Notes: generated from the letters alone by a model not told the origin. Positions 1 to 12,756 are shown, numbered from the stretch's first letter. The stretch is DNA of 64,000 bases from Polydactylus sextarius (GCA_016801845.1 CM028923.1:7946501-8010500), one strand, 5' to 3'. Numbers and translations: made by a program.

Positions 1-830
1 TGATAAAGACAGTGCATTATTGTAACCATTCATGGTGAATACGCTTGTATTTGCAGCTTTGTGTGTGTACAATATTGATCTTTTCTATCATTCATATTCA
101 AATGTCATGCCAAAAGATATGCACTTTTTATATCAAAAAATGAATAAAGTTCTAACGACATGGCTGTGTACATTGCAGTGTTTGGCAGTTTCAAATCATA
201 TTGATGCCTACTTTTAAAACATCATCTGTAATGAAATCACCTTTCAATTAATGTATACAAAAATGTATACAAGTTAAGCATGAGTATCCACAAGTAGAAA
301 CTCTGAAGTGTCTGCCATCTCGTAACCAGGGCTATGTGACAGCTGTAACAATGGAGGGATGAGGTGCTGCATGCCCATTATGGGTTAATGAGGTGTCAAT
401 ACAGAAATGACTTCACAGTAGATAAATGGTCAAATCGTGGGACTGTGGCTTTAATGTCTGTTTACTGTATGTGACGATCAAGTTAATAAAAAACTATTGT
501 GCTCATTCAAGTGATGATTCCAAGTTCTAAGTATTTACTTTTGTTTAAACATCAAAACCATTTGTAGGTTTAAATACTGTCAAGCACATGAACCCATTGA
601 CAGAACTAAAATCTATCCTAACTATTTAGAATTTGTCCTCAAAAAAAAAAAAAAAATAGATCAAGTAGACAGCAAAATCTTTTAAGAGCATTGTTAATAA
701 TGTCTTGTATGATTTAAATAATTGAGTAAATACTGTCAGTTCCACAACCAAACAAGGTCTTTTTTCTTCCCAATGCAAACTCCAAAATGCCATTCACATA
801 AAATATGATCATTTAAAAACATTTATGAGT
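1..830. other. Noncoding, probably intron of the left-edge gene
   Basis: AT-rich sequence with a short poly(A) run near 641-656. It lies just 3' (minus strand) of the splice donor at 835-834, so it should be the next intron of the minus-strand gene. I see no further exon with both splice signals and an open frame here. Confidence 0.5.
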
Positions 831-835
831 CTTAC

Positions 836-1827
836 CTCATTCAGCCATTCGAACACAGGACTAGCACAATTGTCTGTAATAACAGAGGGTTGCTCTTCTG
901 GAAGAGAAGCATCAGGTGCGAGGGCCACTAGAGGGATTTCCTCTGTTCTTTTCACCTCTTCTTCTTGTTCTTCCATCTCCAATTCTCTTCTACTGGGAGG
1001 CCTGCTATCCTGCTGCTCTGGTTCACTCACTGATCACCCACCAGTTTATTGACAGAGAGGTGGAAGGAGAAAGTGTAGAAAGAGCAATGCATTTATCGAA
1101 CAGGTTGCACGATGGAAACGTCCTACCAACAACAACAACACCAATATGTTGTGTTTGGTGGATATTTGAGGATTTTACTCCAGTAGAAAGATTACAGGGT
1201 AATATAGTGCTAAAAGTGTTGCTGCGCAAAAGTTTGTCGAGATAAAATCAATTCAACACGTGCGTGCGTGTCATGGTCCAAACCGGAAATAGTCACATGA
1301 GCACTTTCTAATATTAATAGCTGTCTACTAGGGACTGCAGTCTTTAAAAAAAATAACTAACGACTAAATGATAACAGTAATGATTATTATTATATTATAT
1401 TCAATTATTATTAAAATAGGGTCAGAGTATGGTCAGAGATTTAAATTTATTGGCGTCGGAAGACTTTGCGTAGCGGAAAATAAAATGATATATTTCGACA
1501 AAAACACCGTGCAAACAGTTTTTAGGATGTAATAAGCAACTTTTAAAAAATGTAGTTATCACCTGTACAGATTAAGCATTAAATACAGACTTCGTCTTAG
1601 GAGTATTCGTGATAAATACGATAAAATAATGATGATAATAAACCCTATATATCCTCCTCAAACATAAAACATAGGCTTCGACCGCTTTAAGCTAACAAGT
1701 TAGCTTAAAGTGACGTTAGTCAGCTTAACATTTACTTTGGTGTTTCCTAAACAAAGAAAGAAACATTTCAGCAAACGTCTTACTTTTGAGTATCTGAAGT
1801 CTTGAAGACGCTTTTCCTTCGTCCCAT
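836..1827 (-). CDS. 5' coding exons of a probable ciliary gene (partial, runs off left edge)
   Basis: Seen: minus-strand exon B ends at 836 with a clean donor (GAG|gtaagac) and is open back to a stop at 1036-1034. It encodes an acidic, low-complexity N-terminal stretch (MEEQEEEV...) ending in VFEWLNE. The first ATG inside it is at 976-974, in good context (GAGATGG). Proposed: an upstream exon A, 1827-1784, starts ATGGGACGAAGG (MGRRKSVFKTSDTQ) and ends at an AAAA|gtaagacg donor. Joining A to an acceptor at 1026 (exon B 1025-836) keeps the frame and gives 78 residues ending in phase 0. The neighbouring AG at 1031-1030 would instead give an immediate stop, so the exact acceptor is uncertain; translation could also begin at 976. 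An X-box lies 114 bp upstream of the exon A ATG, which favours a cilium or flagellum protein. I do not recognise the family. In humans LRRC17 sits within FBXL13, a dynein regulatory complex gene on the opposite strand, so fbxl13 is a candidate from location only. Confidence 0.5.
1685..1710. repeat. Perfect 12-bp inverted repeat with 2-bp spacer
   Basis: CTTTAAGCTAAC at 1685-1696 and its exact reverse complement at 1699-1710 are separated by AA. It lies in intron A of the left-edge gene model. It could form a cruciform or be the fused end of a small transposon. Confidence 0.8.
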
Positions 1828-1940
1828 AAAGATATACTCGCCTTAGTAGCTCATTAGCTTTAATTAAAACTCATGTTAACATTACAAAACCTCAATCACG
1901 GATGTTTCTCTCAGATGGGTGGGTTGAACAGCGTGTTGTG

Positions 1941-1954
1941 GTTACCATCGCAAC
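1941..1954 (-). promoter_or_regulatory. RFX X-box-like element
   Basis: Read on the minus strand the site is GTTGCGATGGTAAC. It differs at one position from the imperfect palindrome GTTGCCATGGTAAC bound by RFX factors. Its distance to the proposed ATG at 1827 (114 bp) is typical for X-boxes of ciliary genes. Function is inferred. Confidence 0.5.
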
Positions 1955-1999
1955 GACGCACTACGTCCTTAGTGAAGTCTAAAATACTGAAGAAACCTC

Positions 2000-2438
2000 C
2001 CTACATTTAAATTGATTGCTTCTATGTAAAGTTGTTCATTATTTATCATTTTCTCTTGAAATCTACAAGTAAATAATATACAGGTGTGTAATATTTTTTT
2101 AAAAGTGGAATCTGGAACATAATTTTACATTTGCAGTAATTTACCAGCAGATGGCGGTATATAGTAAATTAACAATGTCCATTTTTTTCTTTTCTTTTTG
2201 AAGCATCAAAGCCCAGCTGGCTGAAGACACCCAAAAGAAAAATTAGAGAACAAATGTGAAGCTAGAATCAGCTTCCTTGAATCCAAGGTGAAAGTGATGG
2301 TGATGGTGATGAACGCTGCTGCTGCTGTCTTTCTAGCCTCTTTCCCACAGTTGCACTCTGGGAATTTGCAGGTCCATTACTCACCCTCTACAACAGCTGC
2401 AGGGGTGTGTGATCTCAACAGTGCACGTATGTGCATGC

Positions 2439-2469
<31 letters not shown>

Positions 2470-4187
2470 TACAGTTTGGACACAGATTTCTATAGGTTTT
2501 TTTTTGTCAGCATGAATTAGTAAAGGTGGACACAGACATGATATAATTGCTGAAACATGCCATATGGCACCAAAGAAAAAGCAGCTTTAATCCGGTCTCC
2601 TTAATGGTGTGGTCAACCTCCACTTTGTCAATGATGTATTGTGGGATACTGTTTTAAGCTGTGTTTTTCTCTTATGTGTGTTTACCTTGGGTTTACTGGC
2701 GATCACATAAATAACCTTCTCTCTTCAAAGGCTGTTCTCAGCGTTGTTTAATTATTGCCAACAGAAGGAGAAAAAAAGGCACTTAATTCACTTCAACTCA
2801 TGTTAAAAAGCGCCAAACCTGCAAAGAAATGCTTAACTTTGTGTTTTAAAGCTTGCACATGCACAATTGATCTTTTTAGTTTTAACAGGCATCATTACCA
2901 TAATGGCTTTGTCAATTACTCAGCTTCCTTTCATTTTAACCATATCTGATCATTTTCATTGTAATTTGATTGTTTGGTTGAGGATATGCACTATTTTGTG
3001 ACATCATAAAGACATTAGCTTAAATTGCAGATTTTTCCAATGATAGCACACTGGTGTGACTTTGGTGAAACTTGGAAGATGGCATCAGTGAAACAACATT
3101 TGAGTCTTAGACTTAAACCGTACTTCTTAGACTGGCTAATTTTAACACCCCTTGTTAAATACAAACAAATCACCTCGTGATTCACATCGTGATTAATGTT
3201 TCTGGTGAAAGCCAAGTTTCCATATTAACTTTGAATTGTCTCCAACCATTTAGATATGCTAACTTCTCCATCATGTGTTCATTTCTTGGTAAAAAATATG
3301 CCCCTAATGTGCCCCTCATATTACCATTTTTGGCTAAATAAAACATAAGCTCTGGATTTTTTAGCTATTTTCAGAGCACAACTTGGACTTTAAAAAGTAT
3401 GTGGAAATGATAGAGAAATGAGGAAAGTCAAAATAGTCTGTTTGTTTTGGATTAATGTTTGTTGCTGAGTCAGTCGTTGGCAAAGTACAGTGACTGTACA
3501 GTTCTAAAATCCCCAACATGTTGCTAGACCCTTTCATTCCAGTCAATTACAAAATCCTATAAAATTCAGTCTCACAATGTCTTCCCACCAGCATGTCCAA
3601 AACTGCAGGTTTGATTTTTTTTTTTTTCCTTTGCAGTTCTTAGGAGTTACTGGGAAGTTGTAAAAAAAAAAAAAAAAAAAGATAAGCAAGTGGTGGTGTA
3701 AGCTATCATTATGACTTAATTACAAAACAATATATTTTTTTACTAAATTATCATCTGTAATAGACAAAAAAAGCTAAATTATTGCAGAAAACACAATGAA
3801 AATTACAAAAACTGACTCTCCGAGCCATTGCCACCATAAGAATATACTTTTTAGGGTTAACGCTTGCTGCTACTGTGGTTTCGTAACTTCTTTCTAGAGT
3901 ACCACAGTCACCACAGCTTTTACATAATATGAGTCTGTGTGTGTATATATATGTGCACGTGCTACATGTGTTTGTTTGCTCACTAGCCCCTGGATAAACC
4001 AGACCTTTGGAAAAAGTTACTATACTCCCAGGCCACAGTGTGCAAAATTGTGTTTTACTGCTGGATTGTAGTCACAACAAATGCAGCTTGGGGACTGGAG
4101 GTAATTTTACAAACGTCTCCATCTCCTGATTCCTGTCTTTCATGTGTGGTTGAGTGTTCGAAGACCATTTTCAATGTCCTAATTAGT

Positions 4188-4189
<2 letters not shown>
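2000..4189. other. Intergenic, no gene seen
   Basis: Noncoding sequence with a (GT)n microsatellite at 2440-2467 and homopolymer runs near 3617-3628 and 3662-3680. The open frames here lack splice-site or family support. Confidence 0.6.
2440..2467. repeat. (TG)n microsatellite
   Basis: About 14 uninterrupted TG units, preceded by imperfect TG/CA-rich sequence. Confidence 0.9.
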
Positions 4190-4230
<41 letters not shown>

Positions 4231-4232
4231 GA

Positions 4233-4280
<48 letters not shown>
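4190..4280. repeat. Interrupted (CA)n microsatellite
   Basis: Two pure CA tracts are separated by a short interruption at 4229-4236. Frames reading through it are artefacts of the repeat. Confidence 0.9.
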
Positions 4281-4289
4281 CTGATGTTG

Positions 4290-5326
4290 TAATTTTTCTC
4301 GTCAAAGACTTTGTCCTTCAGACAAAGTGCCTGCAGACTTTATAAACAGATGTTTAAAGTCTCTTAAAATCTTGAACCCAGCTTTTATGGATGCTCAAAC
4401 TGAAGCATCTGTGCACTTCTAGAATAAAAAGCACCTCTGAAAGATCTTTACCTCATATCCAAAAGATAGAACGAGTTCTAATAGTCAAAATGTTTGATTG
4501 CATTAAATCCGTTTCATCAGAGGGTTGGAAAAGTACAAACTCCTGTTTGTCCTCATTACTTGATCAAACTTGCCAGTCAGCCACAACATTAAAAGCTGTA
4601 ACTGGTTCCAGTGTTGTGGTTGATCGGTTGTAAATCACTGATAAATAGAGAAGCACCTTTGGCAAACTGTGTCAAGTCTGATGTAATGCCTTAACAGGAT
4701 CTCAGTGGAGAATCAAGGGAATTGTTCCGCAGTGTGTCGACGGGCAGACTAGAGGCCCTGAGGTATTCTTTTACTGGAAAAACAGACTGTAAGACCCCCT
4801 GCAGCTTGAACTCTGCTGACTCACCACTGTACATGGTTTTCTCTGACAAAGAAAAAAAAAAAAACATCATATGCAGTGGACAACCATGTCTGTGTTTTTG
4901 CAGTATCTATGTCTCCAATAAATGTACCCCACAGCCATATGTGTGAGCCAGTAACAGCTGCACTGGATATCTTGCCTCATGTGGAACACATGCTGATCTT
5001 TGAAGAACGTCTGATTTGTCAATAACTTCAACAAAGGTTGTTTCAGTTCAATATGTTATAAAAGAAATAAATGGTTTAGGCTCTGGGAGACAAAGTTATA
5101 GGATTCACATAGTGAAGTGTACCATTCTGCACTCTGATGTATTATATTTAACTTTTTTTGCACACTGTAATTGTTTTTAAATGGTTTTTAATTGTTTTAC
5201 TTGTTTTTATAGGATGACATTCCTTTCTGTGCTGGGAAAACAACACCTGTTCCAAATATGGTGTGTGCAAGTGTGCGTGTGTGTGTGCCTGTGCATATGG
5301 TGCGTGTGTGTGTGCCTGTGCATGTG

Positions 5327-5408
<82 letters not shown>

Positions 5409-7430
5409 TGTGCGTGTGCATGTGCGCGTGTGTGTGAGTGAGTGTGTGCAGATTCTTTGGCTGAAGTAACATATGTGAAGGCTGTGATTGTGATTGTTGA
5501 GATTTGACAACGCAGACCCCAGGAGTGAGGTCATGTTTGTACTTGCCCTCATTCAGGAAGTCCATGAGAAATGAGATATGTAAACCTGTATGTATTTGAT
5601 GTATTTTATGTAATATTATGTAAATTCATGCACTTCACAGCAGGTTGCTAAAAGAAATATGGGAACGTAAAGATGTAACATTATTTCCTTGACCTTAATT
5701 GGTCCATATTGATAAAGTTTGATTTAAGAACTTCCTTGTGTGGTAACTGAACACAGTCAGATTCACAGTTTGATCAGTTCTGTGGAAACCAAAACATTTA
5801 AAATAACTCCACCCATCTAACTTTGATGTGGTCTTTGTTGTTTCTTTTCAGAGCTGCAGCCTGTTTCTCACATGTCCTTATACACATCTGAAGCAAGTAC
5901 ATGTGGTGCTGCTCATTTAACGAGTAATTAATGATCTGTGGCCGATATCCAATAAAATGAAACAAATTGCAAACTGCTGCATGGATGCATGAACAGGTAT
6001 GACCTGAAACAATGGTGGATGCTTACAGCACGATTAGGTTTTATTGTGCACTTTTAGCCTAAGCACAATTGTTCTGATGCACTTAACAGGTTGTTCCTAT
6101 TTTCTTTACAGTACATTTTTAAAAATCTGCTTTGTGGTTTATGATGACTTTTGACGCTTGAAACAATGACTGTTCTTATACTCACATCAGATAAATGTGG
6201 GAAAAGTTCTTTAAAAGATAATTACAAATCATTTGGGAGCAAAAGAAATGCCAGCTAAACTCTAAAATGACAGGCTATCAAGTTTAGTAAATGTTTCTCA
6301 CCTTAGATGCCCAGTCTAATTATAGTTTACTGAAAACCTACTGAATCACTGTCTTTGTTCGCGTGCATGTAAAAACCATGAGTGGCAAAGAAAGTGGATT
6401 ACATCCTAGAATGTGGCAAACACTAATTACTACTGACACATCATAGACACACACTAATTACAGATTGAAATATACTGAGAAATCCTTACTTGTCTCATGA
6501 ACAGACTTGAAACTAAGTTTGCAAGTTGTGAGTAACTAGATTGCAGGTATGTGACCCTCCATGACCTCTGAGGTGGAATTTATCCAAGGACACCCTGCAA
6601 ATGTCTAGAGGGATTAGAGTGAAATTACCATCGCCTTCCTGTTTCCACTAAGGAAAGGAAAGATAGTCCTGTATCTATTTTACTGCTTTAAAAATAACTG
6701 TATAGATTTCACGGACAAAGATTGAGCTAAATGAGAAAAGCAGACAGAGGTCAATTGGGTCACGTTAGCTTATTGGTGAGAGTTTAAATATTGGATCCAG
6801 ATAAACAATACTGGGTCAGGTTGACTCACCCGTCTCAACTTGACTCAATAGAGACTCCAGTTGAATAAATATTTGTCAGTTTAGTTTAGACTTTACCAAA
6901 GTTAACCCAGGTGCCATTATTTATTTCCCTCACAGTTTGTCCACATCACTCTGTGATTTCTGACACATCTGACTAGAATAGTCTATGGTCTTCCTCTCTG
7001 TTGCCATCATCTACTGGACACAATTTAACTGTAAAGTAAAAATCTATCATTGGAAAAAAAAAAAAAGAATAAAAAGTTAAAGATAAAATTTCATTCAGAA
7101 AAGTGTTCCATTTTGTAATAGTTCTTCTCCACCACATTTTTCCACCACCTCTTTTTTCCCCAAAATATACTAATTCATTGTTAAAGCTGAAATCATTGGT
7201 CTTTCTACTTTCCAAAAAGTAAGACTAGTTAAAAGTTTCAAAAGTATAGTAATTTCTTAGACACAAGGCTTTACTGATTTATCATTGTTGGAGACCTGAT
7301 TGTAGGCTTTGATATTTTAACAACAGAGAGAAGGAAATGATCGGAAAACACATGCATTCATGTTTCATCACGTCAGAGATTTAATCACCTACCAAACATC
7401 TGCAGGTGACCCGTGCTTTAGGGTATTAAC
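4290..7430. other. Intergenic, no gene seen
   Basis: Apart from the large TG tract at 5264-5450 this is unremarkable AT-rich sequence with short poly(A) runs. No exon with supporting splice sites was recognised. Confidence 0.55.
5264..5450. repeat. Long (TG)n microsatellite with variant flanks
   Basis: A pure TG core at roughly 5329-5406 is flanked by TG tracts interrupted by GC, CA and AG. It is the longest TG tract in the window and a likely Z-DNA-forming and highly polymorphic site. Confidence 0.9.
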
Positions 7431-7465
7431 CTTTTTTTATGAGAAACATGGGAATGTCTAAAAAG

Positions 7466-7501
7466 AAAGAGAGGAAGGAAGAAAGAGAGAGAGAGAGAGA
7501 C

Positions 7502-7531
<30 letters not shown>
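7466..7531. repeat. (GA)n purine tract
   Basis: Polypurine run of GA and GAAA units, able to form triplex DNA. No gene is attached to it. Confidence 0.85.
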
Positions 7532-7532
<1 letters not shown>

Positions 7533-8599
7533 AGCCCCATGATGTGTTTTTGTGTAGTGTAATTCGATTTCTCTTAGAATTGCACATCGCCTGTTGTGAA
7601 GAATGGAAACAATCAACCTCATCTGTTCACCAGATTTAGAGGATAGCCTCTCATTTACATACATGTTTTCATAGTGTGTGTATGTGTGTGTGTGTGTGTT
7701 CCTTACGGATTTAGAGAGGGATCCTCCAGGGTCGTCTGGATTCTATCCCCTTGGTCCCAGCCACATTCATCAACAGACAGCCACATCCTTGCAAATGCCG
7801 CACTCCCCATGGTTACGATGGTCGGAACTTCAGAACATACAGGAAACAAATCATCTTCCACTTTCTCTGCGTCATTTTCTTCTTTTTCTCTTTCTACTTT
7901 GATCTATTATTTATTCCATACATTCTATCTGTTTGCTTGTCCATATAGTTCATCTTATAAGCTTTTTACCACTAATAAACAATAATAATCATAATAATCT
8001 CTGAGGGAATAATCATTGTTCCATATTTCTGAAGTGGCTTTATTAGGCTTATGATGATTCTGATATTTGATTGGAAAATTGGTGTTCAGTATGTGGGAAC
8101 GTGTGTGTGTGTGTGTGTGTTCAGCACAGTGGCCACAAAATGATACAGTAATAGCTCCTATTAAATGAAACCATATGGTTTGATATGAGGTTTTTCAGTA
8201 GAATGGCATTAATCAGGCCTCAGATTGTTTTACTGGACCAAGAACATAAGGACTCTTTTCTAAAAACGTAAGCCAGCAAAAACTGATTGTTGGCTGCTAT
8301 AGGCAGTAGAAAGAAGCTGCAAACACAGGGTTCAATATCATCACCTTGTGAGATGGATGAGGTGATTGTGTTAGCAATCATTAGCTTTCATTTGGATTTG
8401 TGTTTCTAGTCAGCTAACAAATATTATGTCCATATGTTCGTGCTAGCTCTGTTTTGGTCTACAAAAACTCCTAAAAACTGACTGCTAAGTGCTCTGTCAT
8501 GTTCACCAGCTAGTCCCTGACTGTGCCTTTCTGCCATTTGGTGCCAAGGACCAGTAAGAGTGAACAAAACAAAAAAGATTGTGGGCCAGACACCAAAAC

Positions 8600-8650
8600 A
8601 ATGTGCTGAAAGATGCTAAAATGCTCCATAGAGCCAAAGGGAACAATAAA
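8600..8650. repeat. Interspersed-repeat fragment
   Basis: The block around 8612-8645 (GATGCTAAAATGCTCCATAG followed by AGCCAAAGGGAA) recurs with changes at 23718-23750. A shorter piece (GCTGAAAGATGCTAAA) recurs near 20882. This pattern fits an old dispersed element; its class is not assigned. Confidence 0.5.
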
Positions 8651-9484
8651 TCTTGATTATATGGCAGCTTTACAGTGAAGGTACTGTGTGTAATGTCTAT
8701 GCTTGGTCAGTGCAAAAAACATTTTATACCAAAAATAATTAAAAAATAAAATAATTGATAAAAATTGTGATTTTAACAAGTTAAGTGGTTATACCTCTAA
8801 ACAAAACACCTTTTAAACAAGAAAATAAACCACCACTCATACACAAGCAGTCTAACAATGTGCTGTAAACGAACTCTGTATTGCTCATATTTTTTCACTT
8901 TTTCCCTCCACGACATTTCTTCCCTTTGTTTCATTTTCTATTTCACTAAATGTACAAACCACAGAAACAGACTGTAATTTTCCATGATTGGTGGTGGCAT
9001 CTTGAAGAAGGCACATTTCATTTTTATTGCATGATATTCTATATCCACGATTTATTTGTGTGTATGTGTGTGTGTGTGTGTGTCTGTGTGTTTTTCCATG
9101 TCTGTGGTCAGAAAAAGGCTGGAAATGTTTCCCTATAGCACGGAGAGTTTTCTGTTTAGTCCTTAGGGAGTAGCCTACACCCCAAAACCAAAATTATAGA
9201 GTAGAGAGCACAAACTGAGGTGGAGGGAGTGAATATGCAACTACAATGATGCAAATGTCCTGATTTTCAAAGGGTAATTAAGCTCCTGTAAAGGTTTTAA
9301 ACAAATGAAAGACATGGTGAATATATTAAAGAGAAAAAAAAACACAACAAACAAAAGAAATTTGTGAGTGCCAACATGCCTGTGCACAGACAGCTTTGTT
9401 GACGGAGGTCGTGACTCACTCCTTCTCTGTCTGCCTTGTCTCATTGAAACCATTACAGTCTAGAGCTGGAGACAGACCCCCCAC

Positions 9485-9499
9485 GATGACTCAGTCATC
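9485..9499. promoter_or_regulatory. Palindromic AP-1-like site
   Basis: GATGACTCAGTCATC is a perfect odd palindrome that holds a TGACTCA AP-1 core on each strand, overlapping by three bases. No promoter is nearby, so any enhancer role is conjecture. Confidence 0.3.
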
Positions 9500-11518
9500 A
9501 TGGTGTTAGGCGAATTCCCGAAATCCCCAGACTCCACTTTTTTGTGGCCAGTTTAGCGAAGTCCTGAAGTCTCTCTGGGTGATGAAAAAGGAAACAGAGG
9601 CATAGAGCTGCCACAGGACCCAATGAGATGATGAGCAGACATGGAAAGTGACAACAAAGATAATGTTAAAGAAACAGGAGAAACACATTCATTTTATGAG
9701 TAAGTCAACAAGTTAACACATGTGCTCAGTAAAGGTGAATAAAGAGGAGCAGATGCTCAGTTTGTGTTGAAACTAAGCAGCTTCAGGATCAGCCGCATGC
9801 TTTATTGGTGACCTTTAAACCCTGACTTAGCTGTTTGGCATCTTGGCCAATGCTTGAGTTTATAATGACTGTGCAAGGATTATGCAGATTTCCCTACAAA
9901 ATACCATCAGTACACAATATACCAGGCAGTGCAGTTGTTTCTTGATGTTAAAATGTGACAATAAACTAAATGGATAGCCTGTTAAGTATGTAAACATGAC
10001 AAACTCCTCACACTAGTTGCTTACTGGTTACCATCCTACTTTTTTCTCTTTACACTGCTGCCATTTCACAGGATGTTATTTAAATCCAAAAGGTCTCTTA
10101 AGGGCAAAAAGTACAATCTTATTATATCTCAGAGTTATAAAATTGTATTATGCATCCAAGAACACTGCTCCACTGTGGCAGCTGTAGACATTTTAAATGA
10201 CTAAAGGCTGCTCTTTGTGACCAGACTTCCAGAGATGATAAAATTTTACTGTGGGTGTATGTGTATGTGTTGCTTTGTTTTTTGTAAACTCAATTAAACA
10301 CAGCAAGCATCCAAATTTGATTAAAGCTTTTTTAAGAATACAACAGAGCCTTGCTTTATTTACAGACAAGCCCTTTGGTGTGTCCAACTTCAGATTCTCT
10401 GGAACTGTTATTGAGGTTTCTCATTCATTTTTTTGGCTTGCATTTTTAAGTAATGGACTTAAGAGAGGGTTTAGTTCCTTAAACTTTTGGGTTGCAGCCT
10501 TGCAAAACTGATTATAAAGCCTCTATGGTGGTTGGAGATGTTGTAGGTATTTTTAACTAACCCTGTGAAAGACTGTTCAAAACCAGCCTTTTTCCTCTCT
10601 TGCTTGTATGATATTCATTCTTCACATTGATGCTTTGGTTTAGTAACACAGGACTTTAATCCAAATGATGGGACAAAGCTTCTTTGTTAAACCATGATGA
10701 AAAAATGATGCTTGTAAAACAAGACCAAATGCACAATCTTTCACATCTGTCCTCTGTGTTGTAGACCTGTCGCTCTCTGTTTCTCTTCATACAACTCCCC
10801 ATCACCACACATGGAAACATTATGGGCTGATATCATCTTAACCTTTGACCAATCACCTACTCTCCTGCAGTGTCTTTGATGGGACCACAAATATGGAGGC
10901 ATGTATATTACAGTATAAAGAATTGTGAGATTCATCTGACTCAGGGAGCTCTTTCCCGTCTTCCTGCTGTTTTTGGCTTCCCGCCATTAGACAAGCACAG
11001 AGAGCAGCAGTTCCACAGAATTCAGCATGGCAGGATGTAGGCCAGCCTCAGAAAACAAGGTGGAAAGTGTCGTAATATTAGAAGTTAACTATTGTACCAT
11101 CTTGTACATTACATGGACATTACATTAGTAGGAGGTGGTCCGCATAGCATGTGTCAAATGTGAATACTATATCTATGCTATCATGAAAACATTTCCCTAA
11201 ATATAGGAATCTTTTAAAATTGTGTCAATTTCAATTTCACATGTACCCAGAGGCCAGTTTAATCATAAATCATGTTTTGATTCGATAGGTGTCCAAATTC
11301 CCACTAACTTTTAGTTTCAGGTAACTATGTTTATTGTTCTTAAGCTTAAGCTTTTACTGCACTACATTTATCTGACAATGATTAGTTACTGTGCAGATAT
11401 TCTACAAGCAAAACACATTTAGTTAAAGTGAATAATAAAGTATAAATGGTGTCATTATTTCATAGTGGTTAAGGAATAATGGCACCATTACTGTTTAGAT
11501 TGGTTCCCTAAAATACTT

Positions 11519-11700
11519 GCTTTCACTATGCAAGTCTGGCTGCTACTGGGCTGGAAATTTTAGGAAAAATGAAGGCTCTATTTACACCACATGGGAAGTG
11601 TGTCCACTGCTGCAACCAAAACAGAGCGTTTTTGTTTTCCTTAGTAGTTATCAGTGACTGTCACTGGGTAGCAGAGGACCTGTTCTGACATTCTCTAAAT
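11519..11700. mobile_element. Fragment related to the 36.2-kb MITE
   Basis: Carries CACTATGCAAGTCTGGCTG, matching the left inner end of the MITE (ACTATGCAAGTCTGGTCG), followed by diverged sequence. No matching right end was found, so it is listed as a fragment. Confidence 0.4.
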
Positions 11701-12381
11701 GCCAATTATCTGCTGGACTCAACTGATAATTATATTTTTTTATCCATCAGTGACATTTAATGATGCACCACAACATTGGGATCTGTCTTGGGCTGGTTGT
11801 AACAGTTATGGAGCGCTCCAAACCAAAATCCAATTAGCTCTACAAGATCAGAAGTAGGACATTATTGTCAAGGTTGCAACTTAACATGACTAGAAATTTG
11901 TAGAAAAACCTTGTATTTCAGGATCTGGAAGCACAGAACTAGCATTTTTTCAAGCAATCCCTCATCAGAATGGCTATAGACTTTTATGTTTTATGTTAAC
12001 CTCAAGTGATGAACCAGTGCATCAAGTGTTTCAGTCACCAGCTTTACTGCAGATTTTTCACATTAACAGCTCAAGCAATATGAGCGGTCAGACTGGATTG
12101 ACAACACACGCAGACACATACGTTAACACATACATCCATGTCATTATCACGCCGCAGCGCGTCATTGCTGGAAAGCAGATGTTCCAGAGAAAACCAAATC
12201 TTCATATTAAATCATCTTCAGATATGCCACTGATGTTTTTCATCCACATAAACACACGGTGCAACATAAATCACCAAGATTTGGACCAAGAATTGACTAC
12301 AGTGCACAGAAAGGATGCGTTCTAGTCTAGGGAGATTTGTCTACACTTTACGTCTATTAAACTCAAATCAAAGGGCTTTCT

Positions 12382-12383
<2 letters not shown>

Positions 12384-12428
<45 letters not shown>

Positions 12429-12445
12429 TCATATATATGATGAAT
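12384..12445. repeat. (TA)n tract ending in a 22-bp perfect palindrome
   Basis: A TA tract spans 12384-12425. It runs into a palindrome at 12424-12445 whose left half is ATTCATCATAT and right half ATATGATGAAT. Confidence 0.85.
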
Positions 12446-12725
12446 GCATATATGGCAGATGAATTTTAACTTCAGGATCTTGTCAGTTTAGGTATTCTAA
12501 TAAAGTTTGAGAATATATACAAATGATAGGTGTGTGGAGACACAAAAAACTGCAGCAAGTGATTAAACAGGAATTTACTCCATAAAACAGAACACATTTA
12601 CATCAGCACAATAAACCCACTGCAAGAAATACTCAGAATTAATCTTCAAGCAATAATCCTATTGACATACCAAAATGATATTTGTAATGAACTGGATGCT
12701 AAAACTAAAAACTGTATGCTAAAAG

Positions 12726-12756
12726 TTAAGTTATGCTAAAACATAGCATAACTTAA
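12726..12756. repeat. 13-bp perfect inverted repeat, 5-bp loop
   Basis: TTAAGTTATGCTA at 12726-12738 and TAGCATAACTTAA at 12744-12756 flank AAACA. It is a strong hairpin or the core of a tiny palindromic element. Confidence 0.8.

Larger units (their letters stand above)
7670..12380. other. Intergenic with small TG tracts and old repeats
   Basis: Contains short TG microsatellites (7674-7700, 8101-8120, 9058-9091). A decayed interspersed repeat around 8260-8700 shares a ~30-bp block with 23718-23750. A second fragment at 11519-11700 shares its start with the MITE at 36.2 kb. An AP-1-type palindrome sits at 9485-9499. No gene recognised. Confidence 0.5.

Noticed and set aside
916..1245. 109-codon plus-strand ORF overlapping the left-edge exon
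   Set aside because: It is antisense to the better supported minus-strand exon and has no motif.
1257..1288. CACGTG E-box and ACCGGAAAT ETS-like site as the left-edge gene promoter
   Set aside because: In the preferred model these lie inside the first intron. They would matter only if transcription starts near 1250, so they are not listed as regulatory sites.
5148..5565. Long open frames of His-Thr or Cys-Val repeats on both strands
   Set aside because: They are translations of the TG/CA microsatellite, not genes. The same holds at 4055-4276, 45571-45864 and 42837-43031.
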